Assembly (NCBI GenBank): GCA_963726105.1
Contig: CAVSBJ010000001.1
Location: 62,001-126,000, forward strand
Reading direction: 5' to 3'
DNA: 64,000 bases
Source of the DNA: Roseiarcus sp963726105
Lineage (GTDB): Bacteria; Pseudomonadota; Alphaproteobacteria; Rhizobiales; Beijerinckiaceae
This document shows positions 16,473 through 25,918 of this stretch, piece by piece (within the stretch, counting starts at the first letter, position 1; the number at the start of each line of letters is the position of its first letter). The notes under the pieces are model-generated. The model did no database searches. It worked only from the letters and a program-made list of their open reading frames with translations, and was not told the DNA's origin. Position numbers and translations under genes: made by a program.

Positions 16473-18092
16473 ATGTCCGCCGCATTCGACGCTCGACTCG
16501 GCCCGCACGCCGAAGCGCCGGTCAAGCCGCATCTCCACAAGCCGATGGACCCTCGGTTCGCGCTCGGCATCCTCGCGGTCCTGGCTCTCGGCCTGTTCTA
16601 CATGGCCTACTCGATCCGATCTGACATTGCGGACGCTGGCGGCGGACCGACGACCATCCTGCCGTTCATCCTGCTCGGCGTCGCCTTGCTAATCGCGCTC
16701 GGCTTCGAATTCGTCAACGGTTTCCACGACACCGCGAACGCGGTCGCCACAGTCATTTACACCCACGCCTTGCCGGCGCAGGCCGCGGTCGTATGGTCCG
16801 GCTGCTGGAATCTCCTCGGCGTGCTCGCTTCGACCGGCGCAGTGGCCTTCGGCGTCGTCTCGCTCCTGCCCGTCGAGCTCATTCTTCAGGTCGGCTCCGC
16901 CGCGGGCTACGCCATGGTGTTCGCGCTGCTCATTTCCGCGATCATCTGGAACCTGGGCACCTGGTGGCTCGGCATTCCCGCTTCGAGCTCGCATACCCTG
17001 ATCGGCTCGATCGTCGGCGTCGGCGTCGCCAACGCGATCATCCGCGGCCAGAATGGCACCGCCGGCGTGGACTGGGACCAGGTCACCAAGGTCGGCGAGG
17101 CGCTCCTGTTCTCGCCGTTCTTCGGCTTCGCCCTCTCGGCGCTGCTGCTGCTGGCGATGAAGGCTGTCATCCGCGTGCCGGAGCTTTACACCGCGCCGAC
17201 CACCAACAAGCCGCCATCGATCTGGATCCGCGGTCTGCTGATTGTCACGTGCACGCTGGTCTCGTTCTTCCACGGCTCCAATGATGGCCAGAAGGGCATG
17301 GGCCTCATCATGCTGATCCTGATCGGCGTCGCGCCGACGGCCTATGCGCTCAATCGCGCGCCGGCCGAAGGTCACGCCGCGGCGTTCGTTTCCGCCGCGC
17401 ACGCCGCTTCGAAGATCGTCGAAGCCCATGGCGCCGGATACGCCATCACCGGCGATCCCCGCCCGGCGGTGACGGAATACATTCACTCCCACACGATCTC
17501 CGAAGGCACCTATCCGTCGCTCGCGGTCTTGACCAAAGAGATCAGCGACTCGGTCGAGCAGTACGGCTCGGTCGCCAAGACGCCGCTCGACAAGGTCCAG
17601 AACCTTCGCAACGACATGTATCTCGCCTCTGAGGGCTTCCGCGTCCTGGCCAAGGACAAGGAGAGCGAGCTGTCGGCCGCGGACAAGACGCAGATCGCGA
17701 GCTTCAAGAAGGAGCTTGATGGGGCGACCAAGTTCATCCCGACCTGGGTCAAGATCTGCGTCGCGATTGCGCTTGGTCTTGGCACGATGGTTGGCTGGAA
17801 GCGCATCGTCGTCACCGTCGGCGAAAAGATTGGCAAGACGCACCTGACCTATGGCCAGGGCGCGGCGGCGGAAATCGTCGCGGCGGCGACGATCGGCGCG
17901 GCGGACGGCTTCGGCCTGCCGGTGTCGACGACCCATGTTCTGTCATCCGGCGTCGCCGGGACGATGGTGGCCAACGGGTCGGGAATGCAATGGTCGACCA
18001 TCCGCAGCATCGCGCTCGCCTGGATGCTGACGCTGCCGGCGGCGATGATCATGTCCGGCTTGTTGTACGTCATCTTCCGCCAGATTTTCTGA
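16473..18092 (+). CDS. pit: PiT-family inorganic phosphate transporter
   Basis: A 539-residue low-affinity phosphate:cation symporter of the PiT family. The two signature repeats are present: GFEFVNGFHDTANAVATVI in the N-terminal half with SSSHTLIGSIVGVG, and FHGSNDGQKGMGLIM with PVSTTHVLSSGVAGTM in the C-terminal half. Between them is a long hydrophilic insert (about residues 305-430, rich in A, K and E) that is probably cytoplasmic. The ATG at 16473 has GAGGAG upstream; further upstream ATGs give an extension with no family similarity. A CTGTCAT heptamer at 16423-16429 resembles one half of a Pho box, but no second half is convincing. Confidence 0.93.
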   Translation: MSAAFDARLGPHAEAPVKPHLHKPMDPRFALGILAVLALGLFYMAYSIRSDIADAGGGPTTILPFILLGVALLIALGFEFVNGFHDTANAVATVIYTHALPAQAAVVWSGCWNLLGVLASTGAVAFGVVSLLPVELILQVGSAAGYAMVFALLISAIIWNLGTWWLGIPASSSHTLIGSIVGVGVANAIIRGQNGTAGVDWDQVTKVGEALLFSPFFGFALSALLLLAMKAVIRVPELYTAPTTNKPPSIWIRGLLIVTCTLVSFFHGSNDGQKGMGLIMLILIGVAPTAYALNRAPAEGHAAAFVSAAHAASKIVEAHGAGYAITGDPRPAVTEYIHSHTISEGTYPSLAVLTKEISDSVEQYGSVAKTPLDKVQNLRNDMYLASEGFRVLAKDKESELSAADKTQIASFKKELDGATKFIPTWVKICVAIALGLGTMVGWKRIVVTVGEKIGKTHLTYGQGAAAEIVAAATIGAADGFGLPVSTTHVLSSGVAGTMVANGSGMQWSTIRSIALAWMLTLPAAMIMSGLLYVIFRQIF

Positions 18093-18268
18093 TCGCCGAG
18101 GCCTCAGCGCTCGCGGTTCAAGGTTCAGCGCCCCAATTCGGCGACATTGACGTCCATGGACATCCTCGGCCCTCGACCTCGATCGTCTCAGCCGCGCAAT
18201 TCTTGACTCCGCCCGCTGTCGTAAGGACAAACGATCCGATCACCGCGACGAGCGACAAGAGGCGAGAC

Positions 18269-19651
18269 ATGGCCACGATTGACGACGTTCTTTCCGCCAT
18301 CAACTCTGGCCAAAAAACCGCGCTCGACCGGCTGTTTGCTTTTCTGTCGATCCCCTCGATTTCCGCCGTCCCGGCGCATTTCCCCGATTGCGAGCGCGCC
18401 GCGGACTGGCTGGTTACAGAGCTGAGCGGCCTCGGATTCGAGGCGTCGAAGCGTTCAACCGCGGGCCGGCCGATGGTCGTTGGCCGCATCGCGGCACCTC
18501 GCCGCGAAGCGCCCAGTGTTCTTTTTTATGGCCACTACGACGTGCAGCCGGTCGATCCGCTGAATCTTTGGCGAAACCCGCCGTTCGAGCCCAGGCTCGA
18601 GGCTGGAGCGCATGGCGAAGAGGTCGTGGCGCGCGGGGCTTCCGACGACAAAGGCCAGCTCATGACCTTTCTCGAAGCCTGCCGCGCCTTCAGGCAATTC
18701 GGCGCCCCTCCCTGCAACATTACCGTGCTGTTCGAAGGCGAGGAAGAGACCGGATCGCCTTCGTTGCCGGCGTTTCTCGCCGAGAACGCCAAGGAGCTGA
18801 AAGCCGACGTCGCGCTTGTTTGCGACACAGGAATGTGGGACCGCGCCACGCCTGCGATCACCGTCGCGCTGCGAGGGATCGTCGGCGAGGAGGTCATCCT
18901 CACCGGCGCCAGTCGCGATCTGCACTCGGGACTGTACGGCGGTTTGGCCGTCAACCCGATCCATGCGCTGTCGAAGATCCTTGGCGAATTGCATGACGAC
19001 ACGGGCGCCGTCGCCATCCCCGGCTTCTACGACGGGGTCGAGGAGCTTCCGCAGGAAATTGCCGACCAGTGGCACGAACTCAATTTCGACGGCGGGGCGT
19101 TCCTGCGCGAGGTCGGGCTGACGACGTCGGCGGGTGAGCGAGACCGTTCCCCCCTCGAGACCCTCTGGTCGCGGCCGACCTGCGAGGTGAATGGGATTAT
19201 CGGCGGCTACACCGGCGAGGGCACCAAGACCGTGTTGCCGGCGAAGGCCAGCGCCAAGATCACGTGCCGGCTCGTCAGCAAGCAAAACCCGGATCGGATC
19301 GCCGAAGCCTTCCGCGCCTTCGTGACGTCGCGGCTGCCGCCGGACGTGAAGGCCGAATTCATCAGCCACCAGGGCAGCCCCGCCATTTCGCTGCCGATCA
19401 AGAACCAGGTGCTACGGATCGCCCGTCGCGCGTTGGAGACCGAATGGGAAAAACCGGCGGCGCTGATTGGCAGCGGCGGGTCGATCCCGATTGTCGGGTC
19501 GTTCAAGCGCGAACTCAACCTGGACAGCCTGCTCGTCGGCTTCGCGCTCGACGACGACCGCATCCACTCGCCCAACGAGAAATACGACCGGACGTCGTTC
19601 CACAAGGGGGCGCGCTCCTGGGCGCGCATCCTGGCGGCCATCGGCGCCTGA
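18269..19651 (+). CDS. M20-family dipeptidase/peptidase
   Basis: A 460-residue zinc-dependent peptidase of the M20/ArgE-DapE-CPG2 group, similar to the dipeptidases that hydrolyse short peptides in the cytosol. The metal-binding motif FYGHYDVQPVDP, the catalytic segment GASDDKGQL and the acid pair EGEEETGSPS are all present, followed by the dimerisation domain starting near GIVGEEVIL. Near the end, GSGGSIPIVGSFKREL is the usual C-terminal metal region. No signal peptide is visible. It follows the phosphate transporter by 176 bases with no sign of co-regulation. Confidence 0.9.
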   Translation: MATIDDVLSAINSGQKTALDRLFAFLSIPSISAVPAHFPDCERAADWLVTELSGLGFEASKRSTAGRPMVVGRIAAPRREAPSVLFYGHYDVQPVDPLNLWRNPPFEPRLEAGAHGEEVVARGASDDKGQLMTFLEACRAFRQFGAPPCNITVLFEGEEETGSPSLPAFLAENAKELKADVALVCDTGMWDRATPAITVALRGIVGEEVILTGASRDLHSGLYGGLAVNPIHALSKILGELHDDTGAVAIPGFYDGVEELPQEIADQWHELNFDGGAFLREVGLTTSAGERDRSPLETLWSRPTCEVNGIIGGYTGEGTKTVLPAKASAKITCRLVSKQNPDRIAEAFRAFVTSRLPPDVKAEFISHQGSPAISLPIKNQVLRIARRALETEWEKPAALIGSGGSIPIVGSFKRELNLDSLLVGFALDDDRIHSPNEKYDRTSFHKGARSWARILAAIGA

Positions 19652-19933
19652 GCGTCCCGGCCGGACCTTGGCGGAATCGGCCGTGCTCGACCGACAGCGC
19701 AAGGATCGGCGCATGCGCTTAGTTCCGTTTTACTTCCGCGCCCTAGTGTTTTCAGTGAGTTGAGACCCCGTTTAGTTCCGCGCTCACAATCCTGCGTGTG
19801 CCCGTCGGCATTGCCGCAGTAGCAATTTGCATATGTTATTTAGCGAATGCATCCGTTTTTATACAAACACGCCTCAGCGCGGGGTTCAGGGGAGGCGGTT
19901 GCGGAAGCCGTCAAGACCCGATAGCCGACGCTC

Positions 19934-21283
19934 ATGATTCCCGACCGCCGAACACGCCATCGCGACACGTTCTTGAGCGCGCTGAAGACGTCGCCCCAGC
20001 TCATGGGCATCCTCAACGTGACGCCGGATTCGTTCTCCGACGGCGGGCGCCATTCCGACCTTGCCGCAGCCGTCGCGCGCGCGCGCGCCATGGTCGCCGA
20101 CGGCGCGGCGATCGTCGATGTCGGCGGCGAATCGACGAGGCCCGGCCACGTTCCGGTCCCTGAGGATGAAGAGCTCCGGCGGGTGGCTCCCGTGCTCGAG
20201 GCGGTTGGCGCTGAGCTCGATGCGCCGGTCTCCATCGACACCAGCAAGGCCAAGGTCGCGCGCGAGGCGGCTCGGCTCGGCGCCTGCGTCATCAACGACG
20301 TCTGGGGCCTGCAGCGCGACCCCGGCATGGCGGACGCTGTCGCCGAGACCGGTTCGGCGGTCGTCATCATGCACAACCGGGATGAGAAGGATCCGGCGAT
20401 CGACATCCTCGACGACGCCGAGCGCTTCTTCGAGCGCTCCCTCAACCTCGCGGCCGGCGCCGGCGTCCCCTTCAGCCGGATCCTGCTCGATCCCGGCGTC
20501 GGCTTCGGCAAATCCCGGCAGCAGAACCACGCCTGCATCTGGAACCTCGACCGCTTCCGTCGACTGGGAGCGCCAATCCTGGTCGGGCTGTCGCGCAAGT
20601 CGTTCATCGGCGGGATCATTGACGCCGAGGTCGATCGGCGGCTCCCCGGCACGATCGCCGCCGACACGATCGCGCTCATGCGAGGCGCTTCGGTGTTGCG
20701 CGTGCACGACGTGGCCGAAAACCGCGCCGCGGTCGCCGTCTTCATGGCGCTCAAGGCCGCGGCCGCGCCTGCCCTCGCGACGGAATCGAAGGTCGACGGA
20801 CAAGCGCGCGTCGTCCTCGCGCTCGGCGGCAACGTCGGCGACAAGGTCGCGAACCTGCGCCGAGCGCTGCGCGCGATCGCCAGCGAGCCGGGGATCGAAC
20901 TGACGGCGGTCTCTCGGCTTTACCGCACCACGCCCTGGGGCAAGACCGACCAGGACTGGTTCGTCAACGCCTGCGCTCTGGCGCGGACGAAGCTTGCGCC
21001 GGAGGCGCTGCTCGATCGGGTCAAGAAGCTCGAAGTCGAGCTCGGCCGCGAGCCGACGGAGCGCTGGGGGCCGCGGGTCATCGACATCGACCTCATCGCT
21101 TACGACGACGTAACGCTCAAGGCGGAACGGCTGACCCTGCCCCATCCCGAACTGTTCAACCGCGCCTTCGTGCTGGTCCCCCTGGCCGAAATCGCGCCCG
21201 ATCTTGCGATCGCGGGCGTTCGGGTCGGCGACGCCGTGGCGAGCGTCGGGACTGAAGCGGCCGAGATCGTGCCGCTCGACTGA
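19934..21283 (+). CDS. Fused dihydropteroate synthase / HPPK
   Basis: This 449-residue protein fuses two folate enzymes. Residues about 15-270 are dihydropteroate synthase (FolP): GILNVTPDSFSDGG at 25-38, DVGGESTRPG, DTSKAKVAREA, and LVGLSRKSFIG. Residues about 290-449 are 6-hydroxymethyl-7,8-dihydropterin pyrophosphokinase (FolK): LALGGNVGDKVANLRRAL, YRTTPWGKTDQDWFVNA and RWGPRVIDIDLIAYDD. In many relatives folP, folB and folK are adjacent separate genes; here the join skips any FolB (aldolase) domain, which must be supplied elsewhere. The preceding 282-base gap is relatively AT-rich near 19820-19865 and probably carries the promoter. Confidence 0.93.
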   Translation: MIPDRRTRHRDTFLSALKTSPQLMGILNVTPDSFSDGGRHSDLAAAVARARAMVADGAAIVDVGGESTRPGHVPVPEDEELRRVAPVLEAVGAELDAPVSIDTSKAKVAREAARLGACVINDVWGLQRDPGMADAVAETGSAVVIMHNRDEKDPAIDILDDAERFFERSLNLAAGAGVPFSRILLDPGVGFGKSRQQNHACIWNLDRFRRLGAPILVGLSRKSFIGGIIDAEVDRRLPGTIAADTIALMRGASVLRVHDVAENRAAVAVFMALKAAAAPALATESKVDGQARVVLALGGNVGDKVANLRRALRAIASEPGIELTAVSRLYRTTPWGKTDQDWFVNACALARTKLAPEALLDRVKKLEVELGREPTERWGPRVIDIDLIAYDDVTLKAERLTLPHPELFNRAFVLVPLAEIAPDLAIAGVRVGDAVASVGTEAAEIVPLD

Positions 21284-21372
21284 CCGAGCACGGTTTCAAT
21301 TCGTGCTGGCTCCGGCCTCCCGAACCCCCTTAGACTGGCGCCGAGCTACGTTCCGCCGATTTCCTCGCCCCA

Positions 21373-22248
21373 ATGGATCGAAAAGCGATGCCCGCCTGGT
21401 CGCAAACCTTCACTTTCCTCGATGGCCAATGGCTCGAAGGCAATCACCCGATCGTCGGCGCTCGCACGCACGCCTTCTGGCTGGGCACGAGCGTGTTCGA
21501 CGGCGCGCGCGCCTTTGAGGGGGTGACGCCCGATCTCGACAAGCATTGCGCGCGGCTCAATCGCTCGGCCAAGGCCATGTGCCTCAAGCCGACGATGAGC
21601 GTCGAGGCCATGCTCGACCTCACGCGCGAGGGGCGGAAGAAGTTCAAGCCTGACGCAGAACTCTATATCCGCCCGATGTACTGGGCCGAGCACGGCTCGC
21701 TCATGTCCGCCGTCCCGCCCGATCCGGATTCGACCCGCTTTTGCCTCTGCCTCTACGAGGCGCCCCTGACGCAGCCGACCGGCGTGTCGATCACCCGGTC
21801 GCCTTTCGTCAAGCCCCTGGCTATCACGATGCCGATCGAGGCCAAGGCGGGCTGCCTCTATCCCAACAATGCGCGGGCCCTGTTTGAGGCTCGCGCCCGC
21901 GGCTTCGACAATTGTCTCATGTGCGATATGCTGGGCAATGTCGCGGAACTGGCGACGGCGAACGTGTTCATGGCCAAGGAGGGCCAGGTGGTGACGCCGA
22001 TGGCGAATGGAAGCTTTCTCAATGGCGTCACCCGGCAGCGGGTGCTGGCCCTTTTGCGGCAAGACGGCGTCGACGCGCGGGAGGCGACCCTCGGCTTCGC
22101 CGATTTCGACGGCGCGGATGAGATCTTCGTCGTCGGCAACTACGGCAAGGTCACGCCGGTCAAGCGCATCGACGGGCGCGATTTGCAACCAGGCCCGTTC
22201 TTCCGCCGGGCGCGGAAACTCTATTGGGAATTCGCCCACGCGGCCTAA
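21373..22248 (+). CDS. Branched-chain-type aminotransferase (class IV)
   Basis: A 291-residue pyridoxal-phosphate enzyme of the fold-type IV aminotransferases, most like IlvE, which makes valine, leucine and isoleucine from their keto acids. The lysine that binds the cofactor is in PIEAKAGCLYPNNA, and NVAELATANVFMAKEG follows at the expected distance. FLNGVTRQRVL is a phosphate-cup segment. D-amino-acid transaminase or aminodeoxychorismate lyase are related alternatives; the latter would suit the folate neighbour but the motifs favour BCAT. A second ATG five codons downstream is also possible as start. Confidence 0.82.
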   Translation: MDRKAMPAWSQTFTFLDGQWLEGNHPIVGARTHAFWLGTSVFDGARAFEGVTPDLDKHCARLNRSAKAMCLKPTMSVEAMLDLTREGRKKFKPDAELYIRPMYWAEHGSLMSAVPPDPDSTRFCLCLYEAPLTQPTGVSITRSPFVKPLAITMPIEAKAGCLYPNNARALFEARARGFDNCLMCDMLGNVAELATANVFMAKEGQVVTPMANGSFLNGVTRQRVLALLRQDGVDAREATLGFADFDGADEIFVVGNYGKVTPVKRIDGRDLQPGPFFRRARKLYWEFAHAA

Positions 22249-22280
22249 GAAGCCGCGGGACAAGCAAGGCGCGGGGAGCA

Positions 22281-22655
22281 ATGACCACTCGTTTGACGAT
22301 CCGGCTTGATTTCGAGCTTGGCCGCCGCCTCGGCGCGGGCAAGGTCGCGCTTCTGGAATCGATCGAGAAGAGCGGATCGATCTCGGCCGCCGGCCGCGCC
22401 CACCAGATGTCGTACCGTCGCGCCTGGCTGCTCGTCGACGAACTGAACCAACTTTTCGCCGAGCCCGTGGTTTCGGCGCATCACGGCGGCGCGAAGGGGG
22501 GCGGCGCGTCGCTCACCGACCAGGGGCGGAGGGTCGTCGCTCTTTACCGAGACGCGGAAGCCAAGATGCGGGCGGCGGCGCAGGGCGAGATCGACGAACT
22601 CGAACGCAACCTCGGCGCGGGCAAGCCGGAACATAACGAGCCGCCCGACGCCTGA
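22281..22655 (+). CDS. ModE-type N-terminal winged-helix regulator
   Basis: A 124-residue DNA-binding protein matching the N-terminal domain of ModE: LGAGKVALLESIEKSGSISAAG followed by MSYRRAWLLVDELN (recognition helix) and a wing GGAKGGGASLTDQGRRVVALYRD. It lacks the C-terminal molybdate-binding (TOBE) domains of full ModE, so it may respond to a partner or another signal. Short ModE-like proteins of this kind are common in rhizobia. No molybdate transport genes are in this window. It starts 33 bases after the aminotransferase gene. Confidence 0.85.
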   Translation: MTTRLTIRLDFELGRRLGAGKVALLESIEKSGSISAAGRAHQMSYRRAWLLVDELNQLFAEPVVSAHHGGAKGGGASLTDQGRRVVALYRDAEAKMRAAAQGEIDELERNLGAGKPEHNEPPDA

Positions 22656-22711
22656 GCAGGCTCGTCCCTTCCCTTTGACAGCGCGGGCGCTTTGACCGAA
22701 AGAAGCGCCCG

Positions 22712-23380
22712 ATGACGCCCATTGTCAAAATCTGCGGCCTTTCCACCGCCTTGACGCTTGACGCCGCGCTCGAGGCCGGCGCGGACATGGTCGGTTTCGT
22801 GTTTTTCCCCAAAAGCCCGCGCCACATCGACTGGGCGACTGCGCGCGCTCTCGGGCGCCAAGCTCAAGGCCGGGCGACAGTCGTTGCGCTCAGCGTCGAC
22901 GCTGACGACGACACGCTGAAGCGCATCGTGGACGCGTTGTCGCCCGACCTCATGCAATTGCATGGGAGCGAATCTCCGGCGCGAGTGAGAGAGATCGGCG
23001 AGCGTTTCGCCCGCCCGACCATGAAGGCGATCGGCGTCGCGGCGCGCGCCGACCTCGCCGCCGCGGAGGCCTACGAAGGCGTCGCCGACACCCTGCTGAT
23101 CGACGCCAAGCCGCCAAAGGACGCCGTGCTGCCCGGCGGCAACGGGCGTCCGTTCGACTGGAGCCTCATGCACGATTTTCATGCCGCCCACTCTTGGCTT
23201 TTGTCCGGCGGACTCGACCCCGCCAGCGTCGCCGCCGCCATCGCCCAGAGCGGCGCTCGCGGCGTCGACGTCTCCTCCGGCGTCGAGAGCGCGCCCGGAG
23301 TCAAGGACGTGAGCAAGATCAGGGCATTTGTCGCGGCGGCGCGGCGCGCGTTCGCGCGCGACGCCGTCGGAATGGGTTGA
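22712..23380 (+). CDS. trpF: Phosphoribosylanthranilate isomerase
   Basis: TrpF catalyses the third step from anthranilate to tryptophan, an Amadori rearrangement, on a (beta/alpha)8 barrel. The 222-residue protein opens with VKICGLSTALTLDAAL, containing the catalytic cysteine, and has GFVFFPKSPRHI, LMQLHGSESPARV, LLSGGLDPASV and GVDVSSGVESAPGVKD, all standard. The trpB start lies one base past its stop, so the two are co-translated. Confidence 0.95.
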   Translation: MTPIVKICGLSTALTLDAALEAGADMVGFVFFPKSPRHIDWATARALGRQAQGRATVVALSVDADDDTLKRIVDALSPDLMQLHGSESPARVREIGERFARPTMKAIGVAARADLAAAEAYEGVADTLLIDAKPPKDAVLPGGNGRPFDWSLMHDFHAAHSWLLSGGLDPASVAAAIAQSGARGVDVSSGVESAPGVKDVSKIRAFVAAARRAFARDAVGMG

Positions 23381-23381
23381 C

Positions 23382-24602
23382 ATGAGCAAGCTCGAAAAAC
23401 CCAATTCCTATCGCGAGGGCCCGAACGAGCGCGGCCGCTTCGGCATTTACGGCGGACGCTTCGTCCCCGAGACGCTGATGCCGCTCATCCTCTCGCTCGA
23501 GAAGGCCTATGAGGAGGCGAAGGCCGATCCGGCTTTCAAGGCTGAACTCAACCACCTGCTCAAGCACTATGTCGGGCGCCCGAGCCCGCTCTATTTCGCC
23601 GAGCGGCTGACCGAACACCTTGGCGGCGCGAAGATCTATTTCAAGCGCGAGGAGCTGAACCACACCGGCGCGCACAAGATCAACAACGTGATCGGCCAGA
23701 TCCTGCTCGCGCGGCGCATGGGGAAGAAGCGCATCATCGCCGAAACCGGCGCCGGCCAGCATGGCGTCGCCACCGCGACCGCCTGCGCGCGTTTCGGTCT
23801 CGAATGCATCGTCTTCATGGGCGCGCTCGATGTCGAGCGGCAGAAGCCGAACGTCTTCCGCATGAAGATGCTGGGCGCGGAAGTCAGGGCCGTCGAGCAG
23901 GGCGCGAAGACCCTCAAGGACGCGATGAACGAGGCGCTCCGCGATTGGGTGACCAACGTCCACAACACCTATTATTGCATCGGCACCGTCGCCGGCCCGC
24001 ATCCCTATCCGGCCATGGTGCGCGACTTCCAGTGCGTGATCGGCGAGGAGACGCGCGCGCAGATGCTCGAGCTCGAGGGCCGTTTGCCGGACAGCCTGGT
24101 CGCCTGCATCGGCGGCGGCTCGAACGCGATCGGTCTTTTTCACCCGTTCCTCGACGAGCCGCAGATCGAGATTTTCGGGGTCGAAGCGGCGGGGCACGGG
24201 CTCGACGTTCCCGATGGCCACGCGGCCTCGATCAACGGCGGGCGCCCCGGCGTGCTGCATGGCAACCGCACCTATCTTCTGCAAACCGACGACGGTCAGA
24301 TCCTCGAAGGCCATTCGATCTCCGCCGGACTCGACTATCCGGGCGTCGGGCCCGAGCACTCGTGGCTCAATGACGTCGGCCGGGTGACCTATCTCGCGGC
24401 GACCGACAAGGAAGCGCTTGACGCTTTTCAGCTCTGCTCGAAGCTCGAAGGCATCATTCCGGCGCTCGAGCCCGCGCACGCCTTGGCCAAGATCATCGAG
24501 CTCGCGCCCAAGCGCCCGAAGGACCATTTGATGGTGCTGAACCTGTCGGGCCGCGGCGACAAGGACATCTACTCCGTCGCCGAGCATCTTGGGGGCATGT
24601 AG
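23382..24602 (+). CDS. trpB: Tryptophan synthase beta subunit
   Basis: TrpB condenses indole with serine to make tryptophan using pyridoxal phosphate. The 406-residue protein carries the cofactor lysine in HTGAHKINN (Lys99), ETGAGQHGVATAT, and the phosphate-binding CIGGGSNAIG. It is of the TrpB1 type that normally partners with TrpA. The gene that follows is a cupin on the other strand, so trpA, usually next in this order, is not here. The start MSKLEKPNSY is at 23382; a longer reading into trpF is not supported. Confidence 0.97.
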   Translation: MSKLEKPNSYREGPNERGRFGIYGGRFVPETLMPLILSLEKAYEEAKADPAFKAELNHLLKHYVGRPSPLYFAERLTEHLGGAKIYFKREELNHTGAHKINNVIGQILLARRMGKKRIIAETGAGQHGVATATACARFGLECIVFMGALDVERQKPNVFRMKMLGAEVRAVEQGAKTLKDAMNEALRDWVTNVHNTYYCIGTVAGPHPYPAMVRDFQCVIGEETRAQMLELEGRLPDSLVACIGGGSNAIGLFHPFLDEPQIEIFGVEAAGHGLDVPDGHAASINGGRPGVLHGNRTYLLQTDDGQILEGHSISAGLDYPGVGPEHSWLNDVGRVTYLAATDKEALDAFQLCSKLEGIIPALEPAHALAKIIELAPKRPKDHLMVLNLSGRGDKDIYSVAEHLGGM

Positions 24603-24607
24603 GTCTT

Positions 24608-25033
24608 TTATTGCGGGGCGGGCACGAGCCCGTAACGCAGCATGACCGCCTTCATTTTTGCCGGGTCAGGGGCGCCCCCTGCAAGCAGCGCTGCAATCTC
24701 GCGGAAATACCCAGGTCCAAGTACGCCCGGTGTCAGGATGCACAAGCAACTCGCCGCTTCCTGCGTGTCGTTGCGGAAGGCGTGAACGATCCCGCGCTTG
24801 ATGAAGATGGACTGGCCGGGCTCGAGCACGACATCCTGGCCGTCGACGCGCCAGGTCGAGGCGCCGGATAGCCCATATATCGTCTCGTCCCAGCTCTCGT
24901 GATGGTGGGCGATAGGCATGCGCGCGTTCGGCTGGACGGTCATCTCGAAGGCGTCCAGGCTGCCGGCGGTCTCGTCCTTGGTCTGAAGAAACCTGAGCTC
25001 GAGGCCGCCGATGCTGATTGTCTTTGACGCCAT
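24608..25033 (-). CDS. Cupin-domain protein
   Basis: A 141-residue single-domain cupin, a small beta barrel that usually binds a metal. The first cupin motif is visible as PIAHHHESWDETIYGLSGAS, with the two or three histidines and glutamate expected as metal ligands; the second motif IFIKRGIVHAFRNDT supplies the last histidine. Function cannot be assigned: the family includes dioxygenases, isomerases and binding proteins. The ATG has GGGGGAAG upstream. It converges with trpB, with only a few bases between stops. Confidence 0.8.
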   Translation of the reverse strand: MASKTISIGGLELRFLQTKDETAGSLDAFEMTVQPNARMPIAHHHESWDETIYGLSGASTWRVDGQDVVLEPGQSIFIKRGIVHAFRNDTQEAASCLCILTPGVLGPGYFREIAALLAGGAPDPAKMKAVMLRYGLVPAPQ

Positions 25034-25109
25034 GTGACTTCCCCCACGATGCTTGGTCCAGCCCGCGGCGCATAGACTGCTCGATTCGCATGGGCGCCGC
25101 CAGAGCCTT

Positions 25110-25875
25110 CTACGGCGCGCTGATTTCGGCGAGAGCTCTCTGCATCGGCTGCGGGGAGACGACAATGAATCCACGGTGGGGCGCGTCGAGATCGTCGATG
25201 AGCGCGATCGCGCTCGCAATCGAAAGCGCCGTGACGAGCAAAGCCGTGACGGTCACGGCATTGCGCGGTGCGAACAGGCCGAGTCCGACAAACAGGAGGA
25301 ACAGCCAGACCAAGAGGATCAGCACGAACGGCTGCGGGACGTGGTCCGCCTCCTGCGCCTTCTGCAGCCAGGTCGAGCGCGTGAAGTCGCCCCCGACCTC
25401 CAAGGCGCCCGACAGCGTCGCCCGCTGCTCTTCCGACTGCGTGTGAAGATCGCGCAGCTGCTGCTGCACCTCATCAATTAGCCGCCAGGGAAGCGGATCG
25501 TCGGGAGCTGGCTTGGGCCCATCTAGGGACGGCCAGCCGGCCGCGATTTTCGCCACCACGTAGTGATGCTGCAGCGCCCTTATGTCCGTTGTGTCCGGAC
25601 CGTAGTTCACCAACTCTCGGTTCAGCGACATCACGTCGGCGGAGAAGCGTTCCGTTTGTGCGTTGTTGCTGTCGAACTTGTTCTTCGCGGTCGCGACCAG
25701 AAGTCCAAGCACGAGTCGCCGAGAGGAGGGAGACCGTCCTCATCGCGGTTGTCACGACTGCCCTGGTCCCGGCGTCGTTGTAGCTTTCCGGCAGGCGCCG
25801 GCTGAGCAGAAACCCCAGAAGCCCGCCGCCGAAGATGACCGCAAAGGCCAGGGCGCCAAAGACAAGAATTCTCAT
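25110..25875 (-). CDS. DUF4239 membrane protein, one frameshift
   Basis: A bestrophin-like DUF4239 protein of about 254 residues. The first helix is ILVFGALAFAVIFGGGLLGFLL; then LPESYNDAGTRAVVTTAMRTVSLLSA, and after the frame change LVLGLLVATAKNKFDSNN, the family core. Two more helices follow late (FVLILLVWLFLLFVGLGLF and the AVTVTALLVTALSIASAIALI stretch). Removing a single base at about 25716 restores LLSALVLGLLVATAK, the family sequence, so this is a one-base insertion. Members are found widely in proteobacteria; their function is not established, and ion transport is a guess from the name-giving similarity. Confidence 0.78.
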
Positions 25876-25918
25876 CGGGTCGGAACATTCCCCCTGCTCA
25901 AGCCCGCCATCGCGACGC

